Shown here: piece by piece, positions 1 to 10,424 of the stretch
How the letters are laid out: each line of letters begins with the position of its first letter
Position numbering within the stretch: the stretch's first letter is position 1
NCBI GenBank assembly: GCA_013397075.1
Contig: VWZS01004362.1
Span: forward strand, 78,768-142,767
Length of the DNA: 64,000 nucleotides
Origin: Rhabdornis inornatus
Lineage: Eukaryota; Chordata; Aves; Passeriformes; Rhabdornithidae
Reading direction: 5' to 3'
Position numbers and translations under genes: made by a program
Notes under the pieces: model-generated
The model's database searches: none
The model's input: only the letters and a program-made list of their open reading frames with translations
Told to the model about the DNA's origin: nothing

Positions 1-97
1 AAAAAGCCCCCCAGAAAGACTTGGGGCTTCACCAGTTTAGAAACCAAAAGAATTTTTGAATTGCTCTGGTGGGTTTTGCAGAAGGAGGGAGGATGCT

Positions 98-168
98 GTC
101 CCCTGGTCCCCTGGATGTGTCCCCTGGTCCCCTGGGTGTGTCCCCTGGTCCCCTGGGTGTGTCCCCGG
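98..168. repeat. 21-bp minisatellite, about 3.4 copies
   Basis: The unit is GTCCCCTGGTCCCCTGGRTGT, repeated head to tail with one A/G difference. The unit has an internal GTCCCCTG half-repeat. No coding role is suggested. Confidence 0.85.
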
Positions 169-1065
169 GGTGCCCCGGTCCTGCCGCAGCAGGGATGGGG
201 AGCCCGGCGCCGGAGTGGGAATTTTCTGCGGTAAATCCCAGCAGGTTGTTTTACTCCACGAGCTGCGAGGTTTATTTATCCCTCCCTCTCTCCCTCCCTC
301 CCGCTTGCTCATCGGTGTTTGTCAGCCAGATCGTACCGGTTGCCATCTGCAGGAAGCTGTGAATTGTTTTCTGGCTTTTCCTTCTCGACTGCAGCTCCTG
401 CGGCTCCTTCCTGCCCCTCTGGGATCCGCGGCACCGGGAGCGCCGGTGCCTGACCCCGGCCCTGGTTTTCCATGGGGTTTTCCTTGGGCATTCCTTGGGC
501 TGCCGTGAGCTCAGGTGAGCTCCTGTCGCAGTCCCTGTCACTCTGCTGGCAGTGACACACGCCGGGGGCTCGGGGCCCGCCGCGTTCCCAGCTCTCCCTC
601 TCTATTCCTTCTCCCAGTCTCCCCATTAAACCCAGTTGCTTCTGCGCGCCCAGGACAAATCGTGTGATGTCACCTGGGCCCCCCAGGCATCGTCCCTGCT
701 CCAGGAACAAGGAGGGTGAATTCTCCGTGATCCCAAATTATCCTGGGTCACATCCGTCAGGCCCTGCGAGCTCTTTTATTAACAAATATTCGACACTAAA
801 GACCGTCCCACCTGTCCCCCCTCCCCACCGCTGCTCATTCCAGATGGAATTTCCTCCCCTGGAAGGACTCGCTGGACTGGCAGCAGGGACTCGGATGTGA
901 TTAAATCCCGCTGCTGTTTCCGCTGGGAAAGGAGCGCTCCATGGGAATTCCCTGCCCGTGGGGACCCCCAGTCCCTGGGATCCCGCACCCCGCGACCCCC
1001 GCCCGTGTCCGGGCTGGCCCCGAGCAGCCGCGCTCCCTCCGCTCCGCCCGGCTCGGGATGTCACC

Positions 1066-1079
1066 GTTCCCATGGCAAC
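1066..1079. promoter_or_regulatory. RFX X-box (palindromic)
   Basis: GTTCCCATGGCAAC matches the imperfect palindrome bound by RFX-family winged-helix factors (GTTNCCATGGNAAC). It lies in a CpG-rich stretch just before an A-rich run at about 1,094-1,124. No gene start is recognisable nearby, so a distal element is as likely as a promoter. Confidence 0.5.
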
Positions 1080-1604
1080 GGGACGGCTGCAGAAAAATAA
1101 AATTAAATAAAATAAAAAAAACAAGGAGGAAAGGAGCAGAGGGAAGAGCGCGGAATGGGAGAGGTGGCTGGGAGAAAAGCAACCCTGAGGGGTTCAGTGT
1201 CCAGAGGCCACCGCAGCCCACAGGGGGTGTCCAAAGGGACATCTCGGGCCGGGGGATGCTCAGGGTGTGTGAACCACGGCGGGGACCTAACGGGGACCCT
1301 GCGGCCACGCTCGGGGCCAGGCGGGAGGGACCCGGCCCGGAGCAGCACTGTGTCACCGCCACATCCCCGGCACCGCGCGGTGCCACCGCGCCACCCTCTC
1401 CGAAATCCACCCCGCGGGGCTGAGCGGCCCCGGGGCTCAGCATCCCCTGCACAACCTCCCCAGGTCTCCTTTGCCTCATCCTGGCCACGGCCGAGCTGCC
1501 GGGCCCCGCTCACACCGAGCAGCGGAGCCCCGGCGGCACAAAGGTGGCAGCTCCTCCTCCATCAGCAGCCCGAGGATTCCTTCCTCAGCCCCGCGCTCCT
1601 CTCT

Positions 1605-1745
1605 ACACTGTTGATCATTCTGATGGAGCATTTGTTTTAATTTCCCAAATGAGGAAGCAATCTTGTAAATATTGTGCGGTAATTAAAATGGCTATTTATT
1701 GTGCGGCATTCTGGCTGCTGCCAGCACAAGAACACGATGAGCATT
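1605..1745. other. AT-rich island, candidate conserved non-coding element
   Basis: An abrupt AT-rich stretch in GC-rich surroundings carries TGATCATT, TTTAATTTCC, GGTAATTAAAATGG and GCTATTTATTG. Complex AT-rich sequence with homeodomain-like TAATTA cores inside degenerate GC-rich DNA is the usual look of a vertebrate enhancer core. It is not a simple repeat. Conservation cannot be tested here. Confidence 0.35.
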
Positions 1746-1919
1746 CCCCTCCCGAGCCCTCGCCGCAGCCGCCCCGAGGCTCCGGACGGCTCCAGGCTGG
1801 CTCTGGGGCTGGCACAGCGGTGCCACCGAGCTGCCACACCCGTGACAAACAGCGGCAGCTCCGGTACCTCCCCCAGCTGAGGAGAGGAGCGAGAGCATCA
1901 GCGGTGCCACTGCCACTCT

Positions 1920-2065
1920 CGCCGTATTTGCATGAGCACAAACGAGTTCTCTGAGGCTTTCCCCGCTGTGGTTTCTGTCTGTTATTTCTTCTCCACAAAC
2001 ATTCAAAGTGATTAAAAGCTGAAAAAAAAAAAATAAGGCTTGCAAAATAAATGTCTGTGCAAATC
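1920..2065. other. AT-rich island with octamer site, candidate regulatory element
   Basis: The stretch contains ATTTGCAT at 1,926-1,933 (POU/octamer motif), CAAAGTGATTAAAAG and an A-run. It is complex sequence in a GC-rich domain. The enhancer interpretation is inferred only from composition and motifs. Confidence 0.3.
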
Positions 2066-2559
2066 CATTCTAAAACCCCTTTAAAATGTAAATCCTTGGG
2101 CTGGAGCGGTGCTGGGCACTGGAAGATTCGGTGCTGGGGGAGCCAGGCTGGATGGCAGCAGGGAGGAGGCTCCAGGGATCCGGGCACCCCCAGGGGACCC
2201 CTCCGTGCCGGCTCCTCTGCAGGGAGCCCGGGTGGGTGGGTGATGCCAAGGAGAGGAAATGAAAGGTCAATGGAGTGAGGAGAAGGAGAAGTGGGGTGAA
2301 TGGGGGAAAACCCCTTTTTCCACATTTCCTTCCCACCAGCCTCACTCCAGGGCCTTTCCAGCTCATTTTGGGGATCAATCGGCCTGGCCCCCAACTCTGA
2401 GCTGGGAATGTCCCCAGAAAACACCCCCAGGAGTCCCTGGAGCTTTGCACGTGCTGGGGAGGCTCCTTAGGGCTCTTTGCAGCCATGGGGCTGCTCCAGC
2501 CCTGGGCCTTGCTCTGGGGGACAACAGCAGGGACAGCAGGGTGGGCAGGGAGGTGGCAC

Positions 2560-2860
2560 AGGGCTGGGGGACAGGGGCAGGGCTGGGGAACATGAGACAG
2601 TGCTGGGGACATGGGGCAGGGCTGGGGGACAGGGGCAGTGCTGGGGACATGGGGCAGTGCTGGGGACATGGGGCAGGGCTGGGGAACATGAGACAGTGCT
2701 GGGGGACATGGGGCAGTGCTGGGGACATGGGGCAGTGCTGGGGACATGGGGCAGGGCTGGGGAACATGAGACAGTGCTGGGGGACATGGGGCAGTGCTGG
2801 GGACATGGGGCAGTGCTGGGGACATGGGGCAGGGCTGGGGAACATGAGACAGTGCTGGGG
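2560..2860. repeat. GC-rich minisatellite with 78-bp higher-order unit
   Basis: The monomers are about 19-20 bp and resemble GTGCTGGGGACATGGGGCA. The marker variant AACATGAGACAG recurs at 2,589, 2,685, 2,763 and 2,841, giving spacings of 96, 78 and 78 bp, so the array has a four-monomer higher-order repeat. It ends at a single N at 2,861, where the assembler probably failed to cross the array. Reading frames through it are open on both strands but are artefacts of the repeat. Confidence 0.9.
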
Positions 2861-3944
2861 NCCACTGAGGGAGTGGCACAGTGGCGAGGGACGCTGCCCA
2901 GCCTCGGGGCAGGAGCCCATCCCCACCCCTGCGCTGCAGCGGCCGCCGTGGCTGCCGAAGCTTCCGCAGAATTTTTGCGTCCCCACTCCCACTCCTCCAT
3001 CCTCGCTCCAGCTCCTACATGCAGCTGCCAGCTCACGCGCAGAGCTGGCTCCGCGCGTCATCGCCACCTCCGCTGTCCCCCGTGCCGCGCCCACGCAGCC
3101 ACCCAGCCCCTGCTGGCCCCAGGAGCACCCATGGGAGCCCCCCTGGCACCGGCGCTGGGCACGGCTCGGGAGCTGCCAGGGGTGGCACAGACACCAGGGG
3201 TGAGCTCAGGGTTCTCCCCCCGCAGCCGCTGCGGCTCTGCCTGATGGGCACAACGAGCTCGAAGGATGAATTCGCCTTTTGTTTTCAGGCTGTGGTTTCT
3301 CCAGCTGCGGAAAACCATTGGAGCTGAGCAACAGGAGAATTCCCAGATGCCCTCACAGGGCACGTTCTAAAAGTGTTCATCCATCCTACCCCCCCAGCCA
3401 CGCTCCTGGCACCTCTCAGTGTGCTGCCTTTGCTCAGGGAGCTGCTGTTTTTAGACCAGGCTTTGGGGGACCCCACTGCCAGACCCCTCTGACCCTGCTG
3501 AAGGGAGGGTTTGGAAGGAGAATCGCTGAGAGCTAATCCTGTCCCGGACTGCAGGTGAGAGCTGGAGAGCAGCAGGCACAGGGAAGAGCTGGGCATTGTT
3601 CTGCAGCACCCTGATTGTTTTCCCTGTGTCCCCGAAGTGCTGGCACCAGGCACAGCTGGTGGCACCTGGGCCAGCACGTGCCTGATGTCTATGCAGCTTT
3701 CCAAGTGCCCTGAGCTCTTCCCAGCTTTCCATCACACAGGGCTGGGGCCTCACCAGCCCCTCATCTCAGCAGTGACTGCCCGTGGCACCAGGACTCTGCA
3801 CCACCTCCATCCCTACAGGAGCCCTTTCCACCCCAGCAGGCACCAAGAACCTGGAAAAGCCCAGGCAGCATCCCAGCAGATCCATGTGCTGATACAAACA
3901 TGGTGCAGACCCATGTCCAGGCCTGATACAAACCTAATTGAATG

Positions 3945-4085
3945 GGAATGAGATGGATTTTATGTCCTTAAAGCACATTAAGTGCTTGGAAGTTAATTGC
4001 TATTTAATTAGCATAAATCAAGCACTTTAATAATACTCAAGGAAAAACAACGTGGTGTTACAGATGCTTTATCAAAAGTCACCCT
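3945..4085. other. AT-rich island with homeodomain-like cores
   Basis: The sequence has TTAATTGC, ATTTAATTAGCATAAATC and CACTTTAATAATAC close together, and no repeat character. It is one of the few AT-rich complex segments between the minisatellites downstream of AQP8. A distal enhancer core is a reasonable guess, but the evidence is only composition. Confidence 0.3.
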
Positions 4086-4261
4086 GAGAAACTGAAGATG
4101 AATGTGCCAACACATCAGCACACGAGGCCAGGCACTGTCCCCCTGCTGTCCCCCTGCTGTCCCCCCGTGTCCCCTGCACACAGGGACTGCAGGCAGTGGC
4201 ACCACTGCCCTGGAGGGACCGGCTGAGCCTCCTCCCCTGCACCTCCAGGGAGAGGTGCCTT

Positions 4262-4790
4262 GAACCCGGGGTGCAGCAGGGAGATGGGGTGTGGGACGGA
4301 TCTGGGGTGCAGGAGGAAACTGGGATACAGGATGGAGCGGGGATGCAGGAGAGCTCTGGGATGCAGGATGGATTTGGGATGCAGGATGGGTTTGGGATGC
4401 AGGATGTGTTTGGGATGCAGGATGGGTTTGGGATGCAGGATGAGTTTGGGTTTCAGGGTGGGTTTGGGTTTCAGGATAGATTTGGGATGCAGGAGAGCTC
4501 TGGGATGCAGGATGGATTTGGGATTCAGGATGGATTTGGGATTCAGGATGGATTTGGGATGCAGGATGTGTTTGGGATGCAGGATGGGTTTGGGATGCAG
4601 GATGGGTTTGGGATGCAGGATGGGTTTGGGTTTCAGGATAGATTTGGGATGCAGGAGAGCTCTGGGATGCAGGATGGATTTGGGATTCAGGATGAGTTTG
4701 GGTTTCAGGGTGGGTTTGGGTTTCAGGGTGGGTTTGGGTCTCAGGGTGGGTTTGGGATGCAGGAGGGCCCCGGGATGCAGGATTTGGGCA
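4262..4790. repeat. 18-bp minisatellite with higher-order structure
   Basis: The basic unit is GGGATGCAGGATGGGTTT. The variant monomer with GAGAGCTCT recurs with its GAGCTC at 4,351, 4,495 and 4,657, that is 144 bp (eight units) and 162 bp (nine units) apart. The array therefore grew partly by multi-monomer duplication. Because 18 is a multiple of three, frames of 330 to 390 codons stay open through it; these are not genes. Confidence 0.9.
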
Positions 4791-5024
4791 GCACCCGCGG
4801 TGCAGAGCCCGCCCGGTGCAGAGGCAGGCGCAGCCGAGCGCGTTTCCTGCGTTTCCTCTCGAAAGGGGAAGGTGGGAGCCCCGGCACGGCCCGGCGGCCC
4901 CAGCCCCGCTCGCACCCAGAGCTGCGCCCCGAGCAGAGGCGGGGACACGCTGGCGTCCCCACGGGGTCCCTCTGGGGAGCAAACAGCCGCTCTGCTCCAT
5001 GTTTGCTTCGGCATTTTTTGTGGC

Positions 5025-5038
5025 GTTGCCATGACAAC
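5025..5038. promoter_or_regulatory. RFX X-box
   Basis: GTTGCCATGACAAC is one base from the perfect RFX palindrome. It lies in a complex, CpG-bearing stretch between two minisatellites. It is the second X-box in this intergenic interval, 3.96 kb from the one at 1,066. Confidence 0.5.
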
Positions 5039-5507
5039 CGTCCCAGTGACATCTTCATGCTGTTTGTCTCCTGCTGGGGCTTGCATCGTTCTCCTCCCTG
5101 GAGGAGCTGCCGGTTCCCGGCTCCCCCGGAGCCCCCGGTGCCTCCCGGGGCTCTCCCGGCTCCTGCCCAGCCCCGGGAGCTGCCCGCGGACCCCGGGCCA
5201 GGGATGGATGCTCCATTCCCGGTGTTCCCTCACTGCAGCATCCCTCCAGCATTGTCCTTCCCCAAAAACATCTCTGTGCGTGTCTGTGCCCATGTGTGTG
5301 TGTGTGTGCGTGTCACCTCTCGGCATGGGAAAGGAGAGACCGAGCTGAAAATAGAGAGGTGACATTGGCAGTGCCCCATGGGGACAGCGGCTGTGAGAGC
5401 CACCAGCAGAGACAGGGGGAGGCGTCTGCCGGACCCGGGGGCTGCTCCGGACCCAAAGCCAGCTCCTGCCCGGGAAAGCTGCTCGGACCCTGCTCGGGGC
5501 AGCCGGA

Positions 5508-5652
5508 CCCTGTCCCACTGCTGTCCCACTCCTGTCACACTGCTGTCACACTCCTGTCACACTCCTGTGCCACTCCTGCCCCATTCCTGTCCCATTCCTG
5601 TCCCACTCCTGTCCCACTCCCATCCCAGTCCTGTCCCTCTCCTGTCCCCCTC
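5508..5652. repeat. 10-bp minisatellite (TCCTGTCMCAC type)
   Basis: Degenerate head-to-tail copies of CACTCCTGTC with C/A variants fill this interval and give open frames in several phases. No function is seen. Confidence 0.8.
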
Positions 5653-6598
5653 CTTCCCTCCGGCCCCATCCCTGCACCGCTGTCCTGGAGCTGGGCAGGG
5701 TGGGCAGCCCAGTGTGGGGCACAGCTCTCCCAGCACAGCCCCCGCCCCAAGGGCACCTCTGAGCCACACTGGGAGGGGTTGGGGCAGCAACAGGCATTTC
5801 CCAAGTTAAAATTTCACAGAATTCGGAGTGACTTAACCCAGGGAGCAGAGGGGTTCCTGTCTGGGACCGGGAGCGCTGGCAGTGACCCTGGTGTGCCAGC
5901 GCAGCCCCCGGGTGGGGGCACGGTGCCCACGAAGCCCCCAGGAGAGGCTGGAGGCCGCAGGAGGAGTCGGGGCAGGCTGCACGAGGGGATGGATGCCCAG
6001 CTGGTGCAGAGCTGCTGCGCTGGCTCCTCTCCCCCTGCCCACACGGCTCCATCCTCCCCTTCCCCGACTCTCCTGCCTCTGGCAGCCCCCCCAGCCCAGC
6101 ACTCCACCCTGGCGCTGGGTGAGTGCCTCACCCCCTCGTCCTCGTGATGCCCCGAGGTGCCAGAGGCAGGACTGTCCCCAAAGCTCCCTCCTCCTGTCAC
6201 CCTCTGGGGCAGTATCACGGGGCAGGAGCTGCTTGGCCAGTTGGAGTGGGGGGCAATGTGCCCACCCCGAGGGCACAGGGCTCCCTGGCTCTGTGGGTGC
6301 CCAGGCACAGCTCTGGGGGGTCAGACACTGTGCATGGCAGTGCCAGAGGAGCCCGGGGCACCACGGACACCGGTGCTGGCAGAGGATGCTCCCGGTGATG
6401 CAGTGCCATGGCAGGGGCTGGCACAGCCCTGGGCACCGTGGCTTGGCTGGGAGGTTCCATTTTCCATCCATGCTCCCTCCAGCAGCAGAAGAACCAGGGC
6501 TGGCCCGGGGTTCCAGGGAGATGCCGAGGGGGGCAGGATGAAGGGGCAGGGGCAGGAGGTTCCAGTGCCACAGGGGCTGTGCTGGGCTGTCCCCGCTG

Positions 6599-6641
6599 TC
6601 ACTTCAGCAACAGCCGGGTGGCCTGGTCACCCAGCAGGAGC
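6599..6641 (-). CDS. AQP8: AQP8 coding exon 5 (C-terminus)
   Basis: Acceptor CCCCAAAG|GCTCCT. Completes Arg240 and encodes LLLGDQATRLLLK then TGA, which aligns with the recalled human tail FIGDGKTRLILKAR. Only 43 coding bases, but phase and similarity make it secure. Confidence 0.88.
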
Positions 6642-9600
6642 CTTTGGGGAGAGAAGAGACACAAATTCAGGTCAGTGGTTCTGCCGTGGCAGGGGTACAA
6701 CAAGGACATGGGGACAGCACCAGCCCGAGGCTGATTTGCCACACGGGACAAGGGTGAAGCAAAGGCACGTGTGGGCACAGGCTGGATGGACCTTTGCTGC
6801 CATCCTGTCCTCGTGGGAAGGAAAAGGGAAAGGATTCTCCAGCCCTTGGACACCCCTTTGGAAAAGAATCAGCTTGGAGCCTGATGGAGGAGGCAGCACA
6901 GGGGCAAAGGGAGGCTCAGCCTGCAGGGTCGGGGTCCCACTGCCAGTGTCACCGCAGGTGTCACGTACCTGACCAGCACCCCGACCAGGAGTGCAGCCAC
7001 CATGGGCCCTGCCCAGTACACCCAGTGGTAGTCCCAGTAGTTTGCCACCAGAGCTGGCCCAAAAGCTCGGGCTGGGTTCATGCAGGCTCCAGACACGCCA
7101 CCCCTGGAACAGGAACAGGGGGGCTGTGACATCCTGGGGGACACAGGAGCAGCAGCCCTTGTCCCCTCAGTGCTGGGATGGGACAATGAGCGGGGTGGGG
7201 CAGCAGCTTCCCCTTCCCAGGGCTCTGGTGGGCTTGGACCACCCTGATCCACGTCCTGGCTTAGGGGACAGGGGCAGAGGGGACACAGACAGAGGGGACA
7301 GGGGCAGAGGGATGTCCTGGTTCAGGGGACACAGAGCTCACCCTGCCAGGATGCCCACGGTGACGGTGAGGCCGATGCACAGCGGGGCCAGCGGGGTCCT
7401 GGTCCTGCCATTGATGGCTCCCATGCACACCACGAGCATCAGGAAGGAGCTCAGCACAATCTCAGCCACGAGGGCAGCGGGGACCTGCTCATCAGCCGTG
7501 ATGGCACCGAAGGCTCCTCCGCTGGCGTTCCTGAAGTGCTCCCTCGGTGCCACAGCCTGCGGGGAGAGCTGTCAGTGCCCACCGTGCTGCAGGCTGTGCC
7601 CTGTGCCAGCAGATGGGCTCACTGTGGGGGCAGCGTGGGCGGCAGGAGGGTTAAAGAGGAGCTAAACTCAGTGCTTGAAGGAGGAAAGCCAGCCCCAAGT
7701 GCCTGGCAAGCACAGAGCCGTGCTCTGGGCACGTCCTGGGATCGTGAACCAGGCACTGCTCCGGGGCTGTGAGACCCCCGGGCTGCCCAGGGGGCCGTGG
7801 TGGCCAAAGGGGAATGGGCAGCACAGAACCCAAACGGCCCCGAGGGCGCAGTGCTGCAGGAACCAGAGCAGGAAAACGCCCTGGGTGAACATGGCAGTGC
7901 TGCAGAGGCACCCTGAGTCTTTCTGTGCCTCCTCAGTGGGCACAGCAAACCTCTAGAGAGCAGCTTGAGCCAGTGAGCCTGGCCCTGAGCCCACAGCAGG
8001 AGCAGGCTGGGGAGCCCAGGCCAGCTCTGGCAGGGCAGGGGCAGCCCCTGTGCAGCCCCTGTGCAGTTCCTGTGCCCCAGATTTGGCAGGGCAGTGGCAG
8101 TTCCCTGGGCAGTCCCTGTTCAGTCCATTTTCAGTCCCTGTTCAGTCCCTGTCCCCCAGCCCTGTTCAGTCCATTTTCAGTCCATTTTCAGTCCCTGTTC
8201 AGTCCCTGTCCCCCAGCCCTGTTCAGTCCCTGTTCAGTCCATTTTCAGTCCCTGTTCAGTCCCTGTCCCCCAGCCCTGTTCAGTCCATTTTCAGTCCATT
8301 TTCAGTCCCTGTTCAGTCCCTGTTCAGTCCCTGCGCCCCAGCCCTGGGTGGGGACACCCCCCTGCATGGGGACACCCCCCACGCCCCGGTACCTTTGCCA
8401 GGCCAGCTCCGATCATCCCTCCACAGAGCTGGGAGAGCCAGTAGGGGATGAGCACGGTGATGTGCAGCCCCCCGAGCAGGCACACGCCCAGGGACACGGC
8501 GGGGTTGAAGTGACCTCCGCTGGAACGAGAGAGGAGCATCAGCAGGGGGGTCACCCCAGCACGGGGCTCCCTGCCGGGGGCTCGCCATGGCCTGGGACCA
8601 CCAACGCCATTCCAGTCCTTCCGTGGTGCAGAAGAGCAGGATCCAGCTGTTCCCTCTCTCTCCGGACACGCTGCCCCTCCTGGCAGGGGCAGTGTGAGGG
8701 GCAGGATTTGGGGATGTGGCACTGAGATGCTCCTCCTCTGCTGCGGGCAGAAAGGTGTCACAGATTGCAGGAATCGCTGCTGGGGCTGGCAGCCAGCCTG
8801 GCAGGACACACATCCCCCAGGGGACAGGGACCAGAGCAGGGCAGTCGGGCCGGGCTCTCAGTGCCAGACCTAAATCCTGCACCTCAAAAAGCACAAGCAA
8901 CACAGACACAGAGACCCTCGAATTAAAACTGATTACCACGAGACACAGGTTAATGAACAGGTTTCATAACTGATCAGCCTGATAATTGCTGGTGATGAGT
9001 CAGAGAGTCTGGGAACCAGAACCACGTCTGACTGCTCGCTGGGACCAAACCCCAGCAGAGAGCAGGGAGCTGGGCTGCCCAGGGATGCTCCTGGGCTGGG
9101 CAGGGCTGCACTGCCAACACCCCGGGCTGGGAGGGAGCCTGGGGGCTGAGGGGGGACCTGGCTGCACACAAACCCCACCTGGGGCTGGGGAACCCCTCCC
9201 GAGCAGGGCTCCTCTCCAGCCTCCCTGGGCACAGATTCCCTGGGAGGGTGGGCACAGATTCCCAGAGCAGCTGTGGCTGCCCCTGGATCCCTGGCAGTGT
9301 CCAAGGCCAGGCAGGACATTGGGGTTTGGAGCATCCTGGGACAGTGCAAGGTGTCCCTGCCATGGCAGTGGGTGGAATTTGGGATTTTAGGAACTTTCTA
9401 ACCCAAACCATTTCACCAGGATTCTGTGTGGATTTAGGCTAAGCCATTCCCCTGTGCAGGATCCTGATCTGGCTCCTCCTGGCTTTGGACTAAAAGGGGA
9501 ACTCCCAGACCCCTCCTGCACCCCCAGACCCCTCCTGCACCCCCAGACCCCTCTGCACCCCCAGGCTCCCCCTGCAGCCCCTCACCATACCCCCCCTGTC

Positions 9601-10391
9601 CCGGTTTCACCATGCCAGGCTTTGGGGGGCAGGGGGTTCCATCTCAGCTCTGCCAGCACAGGCACCGTGGGGCAGGAGTCCCCACTGCACAAACCTCACC
9701 CTGGGCTGTTTTCTCTCCTATCAGGCACTGATAAATGATCAATCCCATTGCTCTGGACTCTGGGGTTTGCCCATGACCCTGGCCAAGCCTCCTGGGGCAG
9801 CCTGGAGAATCCCATTCCCGGGCTGTGTGGAGCCGACACAAGGGAAGGGAATTAAACTCCCCAGGGACTCTTCCAGCTTCTTCCTTGGGGATAAATCTAA
9901 TATCTCAGCACCACACAACATCTTTTTCAATGAGCAATTTTCTCTAAATGTTGCTTTTGATTAATTGAAACCCCATTTTTTTTTCCACCTGAGAATACCC
10001 AGAGGAGGAGCACAGTTGGGTCAAAACGTTTTGCTCTGACATCCTTGTAAAAGGAACCAGCTTCACAGGGAATCATAAAATCACAGTGTTTGGGCTGGAA
10101 GGGCCCTTAATTATCTCCTGGTTCTAACTCCCAGAAGAGAATGTTCCTGCTTCAGCTCGACCATTTCCACTAAAAACGGCCAAAAATTGAAACATTGCAA
10201 CCCAAAGCCAGGCGAACACCCCCAAACCCACGGTGCTACGGGTGCCACCAAAGATGCCACCGAAGATGCCAGCACCCCCCAATGGGCCACGCTGCCGAGC
10301 AGGGGCTCCATGGCAAGGCAGGGGTGCTGCAAGCAGGGGAATTTGGGCAGGGAAGAGCCTGAAGGCAGCGGCAGCAGCGGCAGCAGCAGCA

Positions 10392-10424
<33 letters not shown>

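Larger units (their letters stand above)
1..6598. other. Intergenic region downstream of AQP8, no gene supported
   Basis: I see no exon that fits a known protein on either strand. The long open frames here lie in tandem repeats or GC-rich DNA and have no family features. The region alternates between GC-rich minisatellites, CpG-rich stretches (about 940-1,540 and 4,790-5,200) and short AT-rich islands, which are listed separately. In mammals the next gene past AQP8 is ZKSCAN2 or HS3ST4; neither is visible. No clear AATAAA for AQP8 (TTTATT on the plus strand) is found within about 1.2 kb of its stop. Confidence 0.7.

Noticed and set aside
941..1540. CpG-rich stretch as the first exon of an unannotated gene
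   Set aside because: Frames here are open on both strands because of GC content, but none resembles a known protein and no convincing donor follows a plausible start. Left as possible regulatory DNA.
5293..5311. Short (TG)n near 5,300 as part of a larger array
   Set aside because: It is only about 20 bases long, with no flanking repeat structure.
4196..5362. 388-codon plus frame and overlapping 362- and 467-codon frames
   Set aside because: These are products of the 18-bp array and flanking GC-rich DNA. Three overlapping long frames on both strands argue against coding.
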